A stretch of DNA of 64,000 nucleotides from NCBI GenBank assembly GCA_013368315.1, contig JAACJM010000033.1, forward strand, positions 62,001-126,000, written 5' to 3'. Below, piece after piece: positions 31,031-42,211 of this stretch. The position numbers were made by a program, and so were the translations under genes. The number at the start of each line of letters is the position of its first letter. Position 1 is the stretch's first letter. The notes beneath the pieces are model-generated. The model was not told the DNA's origin. It made no database searches and saw only the letters and a list, made by a program, of their open reading frames with translations. The stretch comes from Tetrapyrgos nigripes (taxonomy: Eukaryota; Basidiomycota; Agaricomycetes; Agaricales; Campanellaceae).

Positions 31031-33259
31031 AGGGGTGATACTCTATGTCATGCTTTGTGGGAGACTGCCGTTTGAGGACGATGAGTTCCAGGTGTTGTTT
31101 ACCAAGATCAGCTGTGAGTGTTCTTTCTTCTCTTCATACTCACTACTAAAAGTACTGTTAGAGGGCCAATACCACATCCCCTCCTACCTATCCCCCCATG
31201 CCCATTCCCTCATCACCGCCATGCTAGCAGTCGACATCAAACGTATCACCATCCCTAAAATCATCACTCATCCCTTCTTCTAAACAAATTTACCTCAATA
31301 CCTCAAACCTCTCCTTCCAAAACCAGGACCTGTCCTAGGAACCCTTTCCGCACTCGTGTCACCACACGTTCATCCAATGCCCATGAATGTAGAGATTATA
31401 GGGAGTCAAAGACAATGTAGTGGCAGATTTAGCTGGACAGTTGCAAGGTGTGACGAAAGAGGACGTGTATGAGTGTTTCAGGAGGGATGATGGGATACAA
31501 GGGAATGTGGTCAAGGTGGTGTATCTGTTGTTGAGGGATAAGAGGAGGTTGGAGAATGATTGTGGGTGTTGCTCTCTTTACTGTTCCTTTTTTGTTGAAA
31601 TATATACCTTCCATGTATAGTAACTATGATTCTATATGGAGTTATTATGAAACTTCTATGTAGCTATAAGTATGCTAGTCCTCCAGGACATTCTCCAGAC
31701 ATTACTCTTATCTTCTACTATGTAGTGATATGTCTTTAGATAGCAATATGGCCAATGGCAATATCCTCTTAGTCTCTAGGTATGTCCATGGACAATGTAG
31801 ATATTAGTAATTACATGTTCTTTATCTTGTATAAAAGCTCTCTGTAAAGTCGTAGTTACTACAGAACAATATCCAGTTCTATCTGCTCTACAAGCAACTC
31901 ATATCTAAGCTCCACTAGCTTTCTACTCAGCACTCTATTTGGTGAGCTCTACTGACTGGTCACCCTATGCTGAATATTTGCTGCTTCATTATTTTTGTCT
32001 TTCTCTAACTTTTCTTTTCTTCTTCTAGTATCCGTCTTTGCAGAACAAGAACAAGACACCGAACTCACTGCTCTTGATCCTCGAAATCCACTTTCACCCA
32101 ACGCACTCTCGCCTATTGGGGCAGGGGATTTCTTTACAAAGGAATCCTTTTGAGGCCCAGTTTATTGTTGAGGCAGAGGCTGAGGCTAATGCTGTGGCCA
32201 GTGCCCAGGGTGAGGGTGATGCAGATGGTGAGGGTGAGGGTGATAAAGGAGAGGAAAGTGAAGGTGAAGAAGAGCTTCATGATGTTGGAGACGCAGACGC
32301 AGATGAAGGAGGAGAACAAGCTGGAGAAGGTCAAACTGGAGGTACTTCAGATGCAAATGGGCATGAGAATGGCAACAACAATGGCAACAACACCTTTGCA
32401 GTCCTCAATTTGTCTTTACAAGAACGTGAGCAGGAGAAGGAGCGAAACGAGAGAGGAGGAAAGAATAACAATTTGTCTTGTGGATCCAGATCTACTTTGT
32501 CTTCGTCCAAGAGAAATCGAGACTGAGACCACGCTTCCTCACCGCAATCGTATGCGGACCGAACAACTGAACGGATGACATCCCACTACCACCACAACCA
32601 CGCCTCCGCCCACTCCCACCAACACTCCCACTCCCACAAATCAAACCAACACCAACACAAGACAAAATGGCATTTCAGTATTAGGTCGAGGAGTCCAGCT
32701 ATGGAGATTATGTTGGAACTTTGAAGGTGTCAGGGATGGTTTGGAAGGAGAAATGGTTGGGTGGGTGAGTAAAAGTGTTTTTTTCTGTTTTTTGTCCAAC
32801 ACTAACTGTAATGCTACCACATCCCATACACATACACATACAGACTTGGAGGCGTCCGTACCCGTTTCGTCTGGGACGAGACTCTACCTGCAGAGAGTGA
32901 AGCCGAGTGGGATACTCCTCTTGATGGATCAGGTTCTTACTCGCACTCTCATTCCACATCAACTGTGACGTCTTTATCTCCCACTTCTGTGTCATTATCT
33001 CCCACCACTCTCTCACCTTCTCCTTTGACTACCGCTGTAGACGTGGACGCGGACGCGGACGCTGATGGGGTTAATGGTGCTGGTGGTGTTAACAGGACAA
33101 ATGGTGTCAGTGGTGCTGGTGTTGTTAATGGCAACAGCACCAACAGTACTGGTACCGACTCAATCACTGGTGATACCCTAGGCTCCCACATACCCTCCAA
33201 TATGAGTACGACGCTGACTTTGACTAGTATGGCTCAGTTCTCTACCTCTGCCTCTACCC
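31031..33259 (+). pseudogene. Snf1-like kinase, C-lobe and middle region (copy A)
   Basis: Directly after the KDZ element the kinase resumes with 'GVILYVMLCGRLPFEDDEF' and 'VLFTKIS', then an intron and 'YHIPSYLSPHAHSLITAML' with 'THPFF', the end of the kinase domain. The next stretch gives 'PGPVLGTLSALVSP' and a UBA/AID-like segment ('VTKEDVYECFRRDDGIQG', 'VVYLLLRDKRRL', 31,440-31,560). After a long intron the gene continues with 'TELTALDPRNPLSPNALS' (about 32,060), an acidic low-complexity stretch, 'KWHFSIRSRSPAMEIMLEL' (32,668) and the 'FVWDETLPAESEAEWDTPL' block. In-frame stops are present (31,281; 32,524). It is cut at 33,259 by a hAT-like element. Family and order are those of fungal Snf1. 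Confidence 0.75.
31595..32000. mobile_element. Possible solo LTR in an Snf1 intron
   Basis: Copy C has a short intron at this point (61,329-61,391), while copy A has about 400 bp more. The extra block begins 'TGTTGAAATATATACC' and contains a promoter-like 'gtataaaagctctctg' at about 31,838. The right boundary and target duplication are not clear. Confidence 0.3.
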
Positions 33260-34084
33260 CAGGGAGCCGGAAAAAAATAATTAAGGATATAGGGCCAGAA
33301 AAATTTTTAACGGGTCCGGCGACCGAACCAAACCCACCCCTCGTGAGAAAATACTATATATAGAAAATATTTGTAATCATATGTACGCGTCATCCCGTCG
33401 CTTTAACCTCCCATTACCGTCGAGCGCGTTTCTGCTTTGCGCAAGCCTCACACCCATCTGTTGGAGGGATATGCGAGCCCTACGCATGACAAATAGTACT
33501 GTGTGAAAACATCAACTTCAAACCTTCAAACCCTTCACGAAAAGCTAGCACTCACAAATCTTGTCTCACAGCCTTTCTTCTGGCAAGCGATCACACGGTT
33601 TTGAGGATCTGAGGCCTCTTCTTCGCTGATTTCTTCTCCACAGATACAAACCTGAAGCAAGCTTTTCAGCTTACGCACTCTACGAGTTCTTCTACTCAGC
33701 GGTGAATGGTATTTCATACTGATCGACAGGGTTATCTTCAGGCTCGTTGTCAATGGCTGTAAGGGAATGAGCATTAGGGAAGACCGCAAAAGAATATGCG
33801 TACATGTTTCGTCATTATTCTCATCAACATTCATTGACACTGAATCGTTGAAAGCTCCATCCGCATGTTGCTGGGAGTGTTGGCATGGCAGTCAGTACCT
33901 AGATACTCAATGCTCACTCTTAAAGACTCAAATCTACGCTAAATTGCTCTTGGAGACTTAAATTTACACTAAACCACGGTACCGAAATACTAAAAATTTT
34001 CTGACAGAGAAAAATTTTTAAGACAATCTTGGGCTGAACCCTGAACTAGCCCTATGTTGCTCGGCTAAATTTTGCGGCTCCCTG
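33260..34084. mobile_element. hAT-type non-autonomous element, about 825 bp
   Basis: Ends 'CAGGGAGCCG' at 33,260 and 'CGGCTCCCTG' at 34,084 are perfect inverted repeats; CAGGG is typical of hAT termini. The host flanks contain 'CTCTACC' on both sides (33,252-33,258 and 34,087-34,093), an imperfect duplication offset by 1-2 bp. Copy C of the Snf1 gene is uninterrupted at the same place ('tctgcctccacaaccaccat' on its coding strand). It carries a PHD-finger gene fragment on the minus strand. Confidence 0.7.
33440..33760 (-). pseudogene. PHD-finger gene fragment inside the hAT-type element
   Basis: Minus-strand exons read 'AIDNEPEDNPVDQYEIPFTAE' style acidic sequence (about 33,755-33,690), then 'VCICGEEISEEEASDP' and 'VIACQKKGCETRF' (33,650-33,557), an intron with GTGAGT donor, and 'YYLSCVGLAYPSNRWV' followed in another frame by 'EACAKQKRARR' (about 33,513-33,430). 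The spacing C-x-C, C-x4-C, x-x-C, C-x2-C and the Trp before the last pair are those of a PHD zinc finger. The His expected before the second half reads Tyr here, and a small frameshift precedes the last Cys pair. PHD fingers read histone tails. It is a partial, captured or relic gene. Confidence 0.5.
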
Positions 34085-34954
34085 GTCTCTACCACCACTA
34101 CCATGAGAACGGGGACAGGGGCACCTCAACCAAAGAGTCCTAATTCTCGAAGAGGCGCATACAAAATCGAACGAGTCAAAGGTTTAGACAGGCAAGAAGT
34201 CGATTTGAGAACGGCTTGTCAGGTTTATTTTGTAGAAACTAGGGCGATGGTGCAAGATGTTGTGGTGAGTTGGGGCTTTTATTTCGTCTTGCCTTCCTTC
34301 GTCTTTTTTTCTTATCTCGTCTTCTTTTCCTCCCATTCTTCTTCTCGCCTTTGATTACGCTGTGTCATGATGACTGACTGATCACCTCTCACACACAGAT
34401 CCTAATGAACCTCCAACTCTACATGATAGACTCTATCAACTACCTCGTCGACTTTCACCACAAGAAATCTTATCTCGCCAGTCGAAGACCCGGTGCTGGG
34501 AAATATGAACCCGCAGGGAAAGATGAGATTAGGAGTTTTAAGGATTTTAGGAATTTTAGAGATGGGAGGGATTGGAGGGATGGGATGAAGCAGATGCAGG
34601 GGTTGGGATTGGGTCAAGGGCAAGGGCAAGGAAGAGGAAGGTTAGCGGGCAAGGGGAGTCAGGGGAGTCTTAATTCGGAAGACAAAGAGAAGGAGAAGAG
34701 AACAAACTCAATCCAACGTTAATAGGACCCTCTGGGGAGAGGCTCACCGGTGAAGGAGACTTCAACCTCAACGACCAACAACATCCTTCCTCGCCCAGAC
34801 TCAACCCAACTACCACCAACTCGGGTTCGGGGGGTAGTCTCGTGACGAAGGGGAAAGAGGGAGCAGGAGCGAGAGATGATAATGCAGAGGTGGTGTCGCC
34901 GTATGTGTTTATGGATGTGGCTTGTAGGTTGATTTTGGAGTTGGCTGGTGGGGG
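34085..34954 (+). pseudogene. Snf1-like kinase, C-terminal regulatory domain (copy A)
   Basis: Continues the kinase after the hAT-type element: 'GLDRQEVDLRTACQVYFVET' and 'RAMVQDVV', a GTGAGT intron (34,264-34,399), then 'LMNLQLYMIDSINYLVDFHH', the typical end motif of AMPK/Snf1 alpha subunits. It is followed by a Gly/Gln-rich linker and finally 'FMDVACRLILELAGG' up to 34,954, where another hAT element is inserted. The few remaining codons lie after 36,643 ('GGG GAG TGA'). The last helix and strand of this domain bind the beta and gamma subunits in the AMPK complex. An in-frame TAA at 34,720 lies in the linker. Confidence 0.7.
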
Positions 34955-35167
34955 TAGGGTTGGGAAAATCCGGTTCAGTCCGGTTCAGAGACAAATTTTT
35001 CGAACGCCGGACTGAACTTGGCGTCCAGTTCGAGTCCAAGTCAAGTTCAGACGCGTCTGAACCCCTTTCTCGCCCGATATGGCCGAAAACGCTTGTAAAC
35101 GGTAGCTATGATAGATACTTACTGTAAGCAGTAATATTATCAAATACTCTTTCCGGATGACACTATA

Positions 35168-35431
35168 TCATTCCTCCCCGTCAGATTCACTGTCCTTGTC
35201 TTCTCCAAAATAATATTCTTCCAAAGCTTTTTGAAGGTCCTTTACATGCTCAGAAGCTTGCTGATGAGCGGAAATATGTCCGTTGCGGTAAGCAGCTTTG
35301 AGAGTCTGAATGGCTGCAAACATTTCGGGTTTCAGCCTATTGCGAGACTTGTGATTAGTGAGGCCTACACCAGAGAATGCTCTCTCTGACAGTGTTCCAG
35401 ATCCCTGGATGGCGAGATAATCCTGCGCCAT
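35168..35431 (-). pseudogene. hAT transposase C-terminal dimerisation fragment
   Basis: The frame reads 'LAIQGSGTLSERAFSGVGLT' then 'NRLKPEMFAAIQTLKAAYRN', the hallmark of the hAT C-terminal dimerisation domain, ending in an acidic tail and a TGA. The RNase-H-fold catalytic part is absent from the element, so this is a 5'-truncated remnant. The upstream sequence (35,432-35,680) has spliced-exon-like pieces but no open frame that I can join. Confidence 0.75.
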
Positions 35432-35686
35432 GCATGAAAGTGTAGGATAAGTATCCTGATGATGCTTTAGGACTCAAAATCAGAACCACATTGCAAACAA
35501 GTTGATTAGAAAACTTACACTCCACCACCGAATGACATCCAATTCATTTACTTTATCGTCTTCCCCTTGTGGCTGCAGACCTGATACTTTGCCTGTAACT
35601 CAGTGAACAATCCCAATGCTACTCTCATTTGGCTAGCAGCGTTGCCTTCATTGAAAAGCTGACTAAAGCACACAGATAATAGGCAC

Positions 35687-36284
35687 TAGGGCTCCTAGCG
35701 GATCGGATGCTGGTCGGATGCGGATCCATCCGCTCGGATGAGCGATGACCAAGACTTCATCCGCATCAGCGGATGGCATCCGACGGATGGTCGGATCATC
35801 CGCGGATGGTGGACACATATACCAAAGGTATCGTATAGAGCTTGCCTGAGGTCTTTTTTCATTCTTTTTTTCACTTGTAAGTACACTTTGGGTCCATTCT
35901 AGGTGAAATAAAAAAGTTTCCACTTGCCTACACATGTAAATACAGGATGCATGGCTCATGACATGGTATGGGCATGTTGCCGCGGATGTTTCCCATGGCT
36001 AGCTCAACGTTGAGCAAGGTTTCAAAACGTCGAGCTGTATTGACGAGAGTTTTTGGCGATGTTGATAACTTTTCCAACTGTACAGAATCTCGGGAAGTCC
36101 CGAGAACTCACCCAAAATTAGTAAGTACGACAGGTTCACACATACCTCACACATCCGACGATGACCGGCGGATGGTCGGATGGTATCCGTCGGTTGGGTG
36201 CACCTCCAGAGGCCCATCCGCCATCCGAATCCGAGGCCTCATCGGCAGATAGACGCCGGATCATCCGATCCGCTAGGAGCTCTA
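35687..36284. mobile_element. 598-bp hAT-like MITE nested in the hAT element
   Basis: Inverted ends 'TAGGGCTCCTAGCGGATCGG' (35,687) and 'CCGATCCGCTAGGAGCTCTA' (to 36,284) and an identical 8-bp flank 'ATAGGCAC' on both sides (35,679-35,686; 36,285-36,292). The arms are rich in 'CGGATG'/'CATCCG' words. No coding capacity. Confidence 0.9.
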
Positions 36285-36653
36285 ATAGGCACAAAAATGA
36301 TATATTTGGCCTAGTAGAGGAACAGAAACCCTATATGTCAGTAGCGTACAATACCAACCTGCCCAGAAACTTGGCGCAAAACCGACGAAGAGCGCACACG
36401 GTGGTTGAAGACAAAGACACAATTCGGGTGCCTTAAAGATCTGTCCCACTCGGCTTCAAATTTTACCGGTCCGAACGTGTTTGGACGTGTTCGGACGCGT
36501 CCACCAATTCCAATGACTCGTTGGACCGTGAACTGAACTTGTGGTCCGGTTCTCAGAATTTTTGAACTTTGAGTCGGACTACAGGTTCAGTCCAGTGAAA
36601 ATCGGTCCGGACCAAATTTCAGGACCGAACTTTCCCAACCCTAGGTGGGGGGG

Positions 36654-36673
36654 AGTGAGTGAGTGAGTGAGTG
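36654..36673. repeat. GTGA microsatellite
   Basis: Five copies of 'gtga' in tandem just after the hAT element. Confidence 0.8.
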
Positions 36674-36689
36674 GTGTCGGAGTGTCTGA

Positions 36690-37720
36690 TGGTGAGAGAG
36701 GCGGATAAGTGACGTAGGCAAGGCGAGATGGCTCTACTCTTACCGACGTCAGTCAGTCAGTTACGTCTCCCCAATTTATGGCGCGGATTCTGCGTTTTTT
36801 GTGTATCAAGTAGGATTTGTTTCCCTTGCCGTTCTTTTTTTCTTTTTGTTTAGCCTCGAGTGTTTTTCTTAATGTTCTCCAACTCAAAGCAACCACACAT
36901 ACATAATATTTGTCTTTGTCTTATTGTCGATCTGATCTGTATGATCTAACGAAGACTGCTTAAAGACTTGTCGTTGATCAAAGCTTGTCTCCGGGGTCAG
37001 AACACAATATTCGAATAAGTATTCCTCGAATGTACAATAACTGAAAAATGAACAATCTGAGTAGATTGCTGAGATATCTGTGAACGTAATAGACTGGACT
37101 TAATAATCCAGAACCGAGAAAGCTTCAGAAAGAATGCTCTGAACTTGCAAAGTCACAAAATATCAACACTGAGCTCTGAATCAAACTCTCTTGATCAGAA
37201 GACTAGATGTTCAATAGATTGCCTTTGGCTTGAGATGTCAGAATCACACTCTAGCAGAGAATAGACATAAGTGAGAAGTGGTACTTCACAGGGGAAGTAG
37301 TTACTGGAAGGGAAGTACTTGTTAGGGAACTTCTTTTGGGGAACTTCTCTTTTTTTTTGTACACAAAATTGGGCTACTTATATACTCGTAGAATAAGTAT
37401 TTCAAATTACTGTGCAACTGAGGCACAGTAAAAAGTGGTACGATAAAGAAATAATGACTACGGAGCAGTAACTGCGGAAAATATGAGTTAACCTGCACAG
37501 TAACTGCGGCTAAGTAACTGTGCGCAAAGTGACTATGCTGCGCAGTGACTGTGGACTGTAGGTAAATTGGTAAATGATGAAATAGAAGTTGGTCTCATGA
37601 CCGAAATATCCAATAATCCTAATAAGTAAAATTATCTCACACTGTGGCAATATGTGTCCAATGTGTAGAAACCACAAAGTGGGTTTACACTTATCTGCTG
37701 CCCCACAGCGCTGTCATCTT
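36690..37720. other. Intergenic, AT-rich, nothing recognised
   Basis: No coding frame. Contains a cluster of related words 'agtaactg(t/c)g' between 37,430 and 37,560. No LTR or TIR boundaries could be defined. Confidence 0.45.
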
Positions 37721-37739
37721 CGTCATCGTTGTTGTTTTT

Positions 37740-38480
37740 CAAGTTGTTTGTTGTAGTTGTATTTGTGTTTCCCTGTCTCGGGCTTGCGCCTATTAGTTTG
37801 CGGTGCTCGTGCTCGTGCTCGTACCCATGCCTTCACGACGTCTGTCTGTCTGCCTTTTTGCTTCTTTCAATGCTTGTTGCTTGTTGTTTGTTTTACTTGC
37901 TCTTACAAATCCATGCTCTGCGATCACCTGGATACCTATCTTCCCGCTTACCTCGTCTGCTCGTCTGCCAACCCGAAGCCCACTTTTGTTTCTTTCATTT
38001 CTGCCTTTTCCTAAAGTTCTTTTTTTTTGTCTTACTCGCAATTGTGATTGATGTACCACAATAATATTTTAGACCTACGGAATGGAATATGCACAACAAT
38101 TGTAAAGATTTTTGACTACTTGAAGCCCTGAAAATGGTCGTCGTGTGTTTGTTTCCTTGTGTCTGGCTTGCGCCTATTAGTATGCGGTGCTCGTGCTCAT
38201 GCCCATGTCCGTGCCTTCATGAGGTCTGCCTTTTGTTTCTTTAAATGCATGTTGCTTGTTTTACTTGCTCTTACAAGTCCATGCTCTGTGATCACCTTAA
38301 TACCTACCTTCCCATTTCCCCCATCTGCCAACCTGAACTTGGAAGCCCACTGCGACGAGCCCTTTTGTTTTGTCGATGTTGTTTTTGTTCCATTGTCTGT
38401 TTTCTTATAGTTGCTCAAATGTTCTTTTCTTTCTTTCATTTCTGCCTTTCTCAAGTTCTGTTTGTAGAAATTACATGATG
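37740..38480. repeat. Direct duplication, about 384 bp apart
   Basis: The block starting near 'ggcttgcgcctattagt' at 37,781 recurs at 38,165 with scattered changes, including 'gcggtgctcgtgctc' and 'cttgctcttacaa'. The block following the first unit ('accacaataat' to 'gatttttgactact', 38,055-38,125) recurs at about 38,858-38,925. It does not appear to be coding. Confidence 0.7.
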
Positions 38481-38954
38481 TAATTTATAGTAAAGTCATA
38501 GGCCACATAAAACGGAGCTGATAATTTGTATTTCGTGTGCAGTTTTGGTTGGTACTGGCAGTTGCATGAATATAGTACCTAAGTTTTACAGGGTTTCATA
38601 CTACATATTTTAAATATGTGAGATAACTATGCATGGTAAGTACAGGTTAAGTACAGCCTAAGTAACTGTGGTAGTCGGGCACTGTGATAGAAAAAAGATG
38701 TATCTTGTATCCCAGATAAAGCTAACGGAATCTTTAAATCAATGATCAAGGCTGTAAGTATGAATCAAATACTATGGTAAAACATGGATATATTGTTATG
38801 ATGACAGATAACAATATAGAATTCCAACACTGTTGTCTTACTTACAATTCTGATGTACCACAATAATGTTCAGACCTACGGAATGGAATATGCATAACAA
38901 TATTGCAAAGATTTTTGACTACTTAGTACTTAAAGCTCTGAAAATAGTAAGAAA

Positions 38955-40608
38955 TCAAGAAGAATACTGGTCTACATAAACTGGCGGTTCATCCATCTCC
39001 AACCCATTTTCCACAACTCCACCTTCCTCTACTATCCCACCACGCCAGCCACTATCCATATGAATCACCATCTCCCGATGTCTCTGCGCAGAACCTTCAG
39101 CCAACAATTGATCCTGCTGATTTATACGTTCCTGCATCACAGCCAACGTCTGCTGCAGCTTCAGATTATTGATTCTGAGCTGAGCTGAATCTCCGTTCCC
39201 CAGTTGAGAAGAACGCGCGTGGTATTCCAGTCTGTTGGTCTCCATAGGATTATATACCAATGTTCCAGCTTGATTTTGTTGGATTTCAGAGGGTTGAAAT
39301 GGTGTCACAGTGCCCTGCATCATTCTCCTTGAGGACAAGGTTCTTTTTCTGGACCATTTGAATACCAGAAAAGTAGCCAGAATGATGAAAATGACTCCCC
39401 CAACAGTTGCTCCAGCTATTACGGCAGCTTGAGAAGAATGGTGTGGACTAGAAGTGGAAGATTGTGAAGGAGTGGATGATGGGGAAGTAGAGGATCATGA
39501 TGCATTCAATGCTGCTTGCTCCTCAGTGGTGAGAGAGGTAACCAAAAAATAATCAATAGCTAGAGGTGTCCCGCTGGAGCTTCCACTGAGCATAAGCATC
39601 AATGAATGTTCACCAGGAATGAGTGAGGGTAGATTAAGGAGATTTTGACCAGTCCACAGATCTCCAAAGACCTGCCCATCTGGTTCCACAAGTACAGTGG
39701 AATCAAGGGTAAAGTTATTTGGAGATTGACCATCGAGAGAATATGATGCGAAATTAGTGGTTCCGTTTAATGCTCCAAATACTTGGATAGCAGTGCCTTC
39801 AAAAAAAAAAAAAGAGTTAATTCAGCGGTCAAAAAAAGTTGAATCTTGGATAAAAATAGATTCTAGAATCACAAACCATTAAACTTGACTGTCATAGAGG
39901 ATTCAGGAATCCTAGTAGCTGTCCCATTAGCTACATCCCTCTCCCATCCCTCATCAAAAGAAATATGCTCCTCTTGACCGGGAAGCAGCACATTCCCAAT
40001 CTGAAAAACCTCGCCATTTGGTGAAAACCCAGGATTTGACTGATAAATTATATAGTCAAATAAAAACGGTGTATCTCTGCTGGCTGTACTGTTTACAAAC
40101 AGCTCATGCTCCCCAGAGTTATTTTCTTGGAAAGTACTGGCCTGCGTCTGACAAAATATCTGGTTGTTACTCCCAGGAGTTGCAGAGGTGGTAGACAACA
40201 GCTTTTGACCATCCACATAGCAGCCAATAGTAGGGAGGACTGGTGACTGTTCTTCTAAGGAGCCATATACACCCAATGCTGAGGTGCCTGCAAATATATT
40301 GTTTAAAAACTGTTTAATGAGTGAATGAGAACACGCCTCTTACCGTTGAAACAGAAAGTAAAACTTGCTGTACTGCTAGTTGTTGAATGTAATGTAGAGT
40401 TGAATATATCTCCGGTAGAGCTTCTCTCATTCTGGAATATCTCGCTACCCTCCATCTCCAAAGCAGTATTCCATGACCCAGTATAATTGAATGCCAAGTC
40501 AGTATCATCAACAACCAGCCAGAGAGCGCACATCGAGTCAGAGTCTGAAAGGACGAGAGATGTTAAATGCGGTCCCTTGCAATTCGCAAAGTAGATTTCA
40601 TATATCAT
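38955..40608 (-). CDS. Single-pass membrane protein with two lectin-like ectodomains (one in-frame TGA)
   Basis: Exons 40608-40344, 40287-39877 and 39796-38955, both introns phase 1. The ectodomain starts 'VVDDTDLAFNYTGSW' and comprises two beta-rich domains each beginning after an intron with 'G-T-x-A/I-x-V-x-G' ('GTSALGVYGS' and 'GTAIQVFGAL'), like other Agaricomycete proteins with jelly-roll-type extracellular domains. A Ser/Thr-rich stalk, a membrane segment ('AVIAGATVGGVIFIILATFL') and a cytosolic tail with a predicted coiled coil follow. A TGA at 39,495-39,497 interrupts the stalk, so without readthrough the product would be secreted without its anchor. The exact start is uncertain (an ATG at about 40,536 gives a shorter N-terminus). 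It is a paralogue of 42,212-43,756 and divergently oriented to it. It may be a pseudogene. Confidence 0.65.
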
Positions 40609-40779
40609 TGGTTTGACAGCTTCATCTGAATCATGATTTGATTGATTGCTCTACTTAGTCGTCTTGAGAATGGCCTTCGTCAAATATCACTGCGGCACTG
40701 TTACAGTGTTACGAGGCCCTTTCAAGGGACTTGTTCTTATAACCCGACGTTCCGGTGTGGCTATATGCCGCTATGCCGT

Positions 40780-41035
40780 TTCTTCATAGATTTTGGGCTT
40801 CGTTATCGTGCCACGCGCAGCGATGGCCCGCATTTCCCTCGTACCCCTATATCAACATGATTTGATTAACAGGCCTAAGGTTACACACGTTTCCGTGTGT
40901 GGCCGCGGCTATGCTTGGGCTATGCTCATTAGCTCCTCCTGATTGGCTCATCATCAATCACTAAAATTGGGCCCCGTTCTCATGCCACGCACAGCGATGG
41001 CCGACATTTTCCTCGCATAGTGCTCTTTGAATCTA
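40780..41035. repeat. Direct repeat in the intergenic region
   Basis: 'atcgtgccacgcgcagcgat' at about 40,804 is followed by 'ggcccgcatttccctcg'; a close copy lies about 180 bp later ('ctcatgccacgcacagcgat', about 40,978). Both end near 'cctcg'. Function unknown. Confidence 0.6.
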
Positions 41036-41166
41036 CAGCGGTCCAGGAAAAGGCAAGAAAAAGGTATGATACTTTTGACATTTTTTGTTGTTCAAGGCAA
41101 GCTTATAATACAGATCAAACTCTGAAATAAAATAGTACTTTGCAATTTGACTCAGGACCAGCCAAA

Positions 41167-41947
41167 TCAATTGAAATAGTAGATGCTTAAGGCCGCGGGA
41201 CGCGGCATCCCCGACTCCGTAGAGTTTGAGATGATGATGACAGAAGAGTGTATACCCTGGATATTACTAGTAATCGTACAGAGATAAATGTTAGAGTATG
41301 AGACGATGATGACAGAAGAGTGTATACTATGGATACTACTAGCAATTAACTTAGACACCAAGAATTGCAACAGCGCAGCATGCGTGTATTGACCAGTAAA
41401 CTCAGAACCGAAAATATGTTGCATAGACAAAATTTTAGAATGATAGACATGTTCGGGAACAAGAGGGCCATCGTACGGGAAAATGCCAACAAGCAGAAGT
41501 TTACCGACCAAGAAAGACGCATAGTGTTTTCGAGGTAGTGTTTCAGCTATGTGAGGTTCAAAAATACAGTGAACGGAGTATAAAAGCGTGTGCGGAAACT
41601 GCAGCAATAGTTCAGTTGTAGTCTGGACAGGGTGCTCAAGAAATATAGGCGTATTTGAGGCTACGGTGCGAAGATGATGGTCCATAGCGATTCAGTATGT
41701 CGACGAGACGGCAGTTGGAGTCAAAGAGGCGGACTACGAATTTGAAAAAGAGTGACCGCATGATTATGACCGCATGACGAGAACGTGGTAAAGAACTTAT
41801 AAAACCGGAGAAAAACGTTCGATCATGGCCATTCGAGTTTTGCAAGTCCCTCCTCCTACCGGAGATCGGGGATACTGCACTCATCATGTTGGTGATACGT
41901 GGATGTATACGGTGTACGTACCATTCAGGGGTGAGATCCCGTAGCAA
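41167..41947 (-). CDS. Hypothetical protein in the divergent intergenic region
   Basis: Two overlapping minus-strand frames (41947-41636 and 41685-41167) of 103 and 172 codons. The second contains 'FLEHPVQTTTELLLQFPHTL' and is moderately hydrophobic. The two may be exons of one gene, but I cannot place a consensus splice junction that joins them. No family recognised. The C-terminal part overlaps a near-tandem 65-bp duplication. Confidence 0.3.
41225..41350. repeat. Near-tandem 65-bp duplication
   Basis: 'gatgatgacagaagagtgta' at 41,234 and 41,302, followed in both by 'ta' and 'tggata' with 'actactag' or 'attactag'. Two units with about 15% difference. Confidence 0.65.
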
Positions 41948-42211
41948 TTTTTAGAGACTCTGGAACGTAAGAAGACTGATACAATCACCAAATCTTAAAG
42001 TGTTCATCTTGAAGTAAGATGAACAACAAATAAGCCATAAATTTTGATCCCCAAGATCGCAGTTCTGCAATTTGTAGCATTTCCATCAGATCACTCTGGT
42101 TGCTATACGAGAGTAGATATAGTTACTCGAAAGCAGCAGAACGCTATCACATAACCACCCCCGCTACATTGTGATCTCACTTCTCTCCTCACATCCTTCT
42201 TGCTGCTCTTA

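Larger units (their letters stand above)
34955..36643. mobile_element. Deleted hAT transposon with perfect 8-bp target duplication
   Basis: Ends 'TAGGGTTGGGAAA' at 34,955 and 'TTTCCCAACCCTA' at 36,643. Identical 8-bp duplications 'GGTGGGGG' flank it (34,947-34,954 and 36,644-36,651). It retains only the C-terminal part of a hAT transposase on the minus strand and has another hAT-like MITE inside. It interrupts the last codons of the Snf1 copy. Confidence 0.9.
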
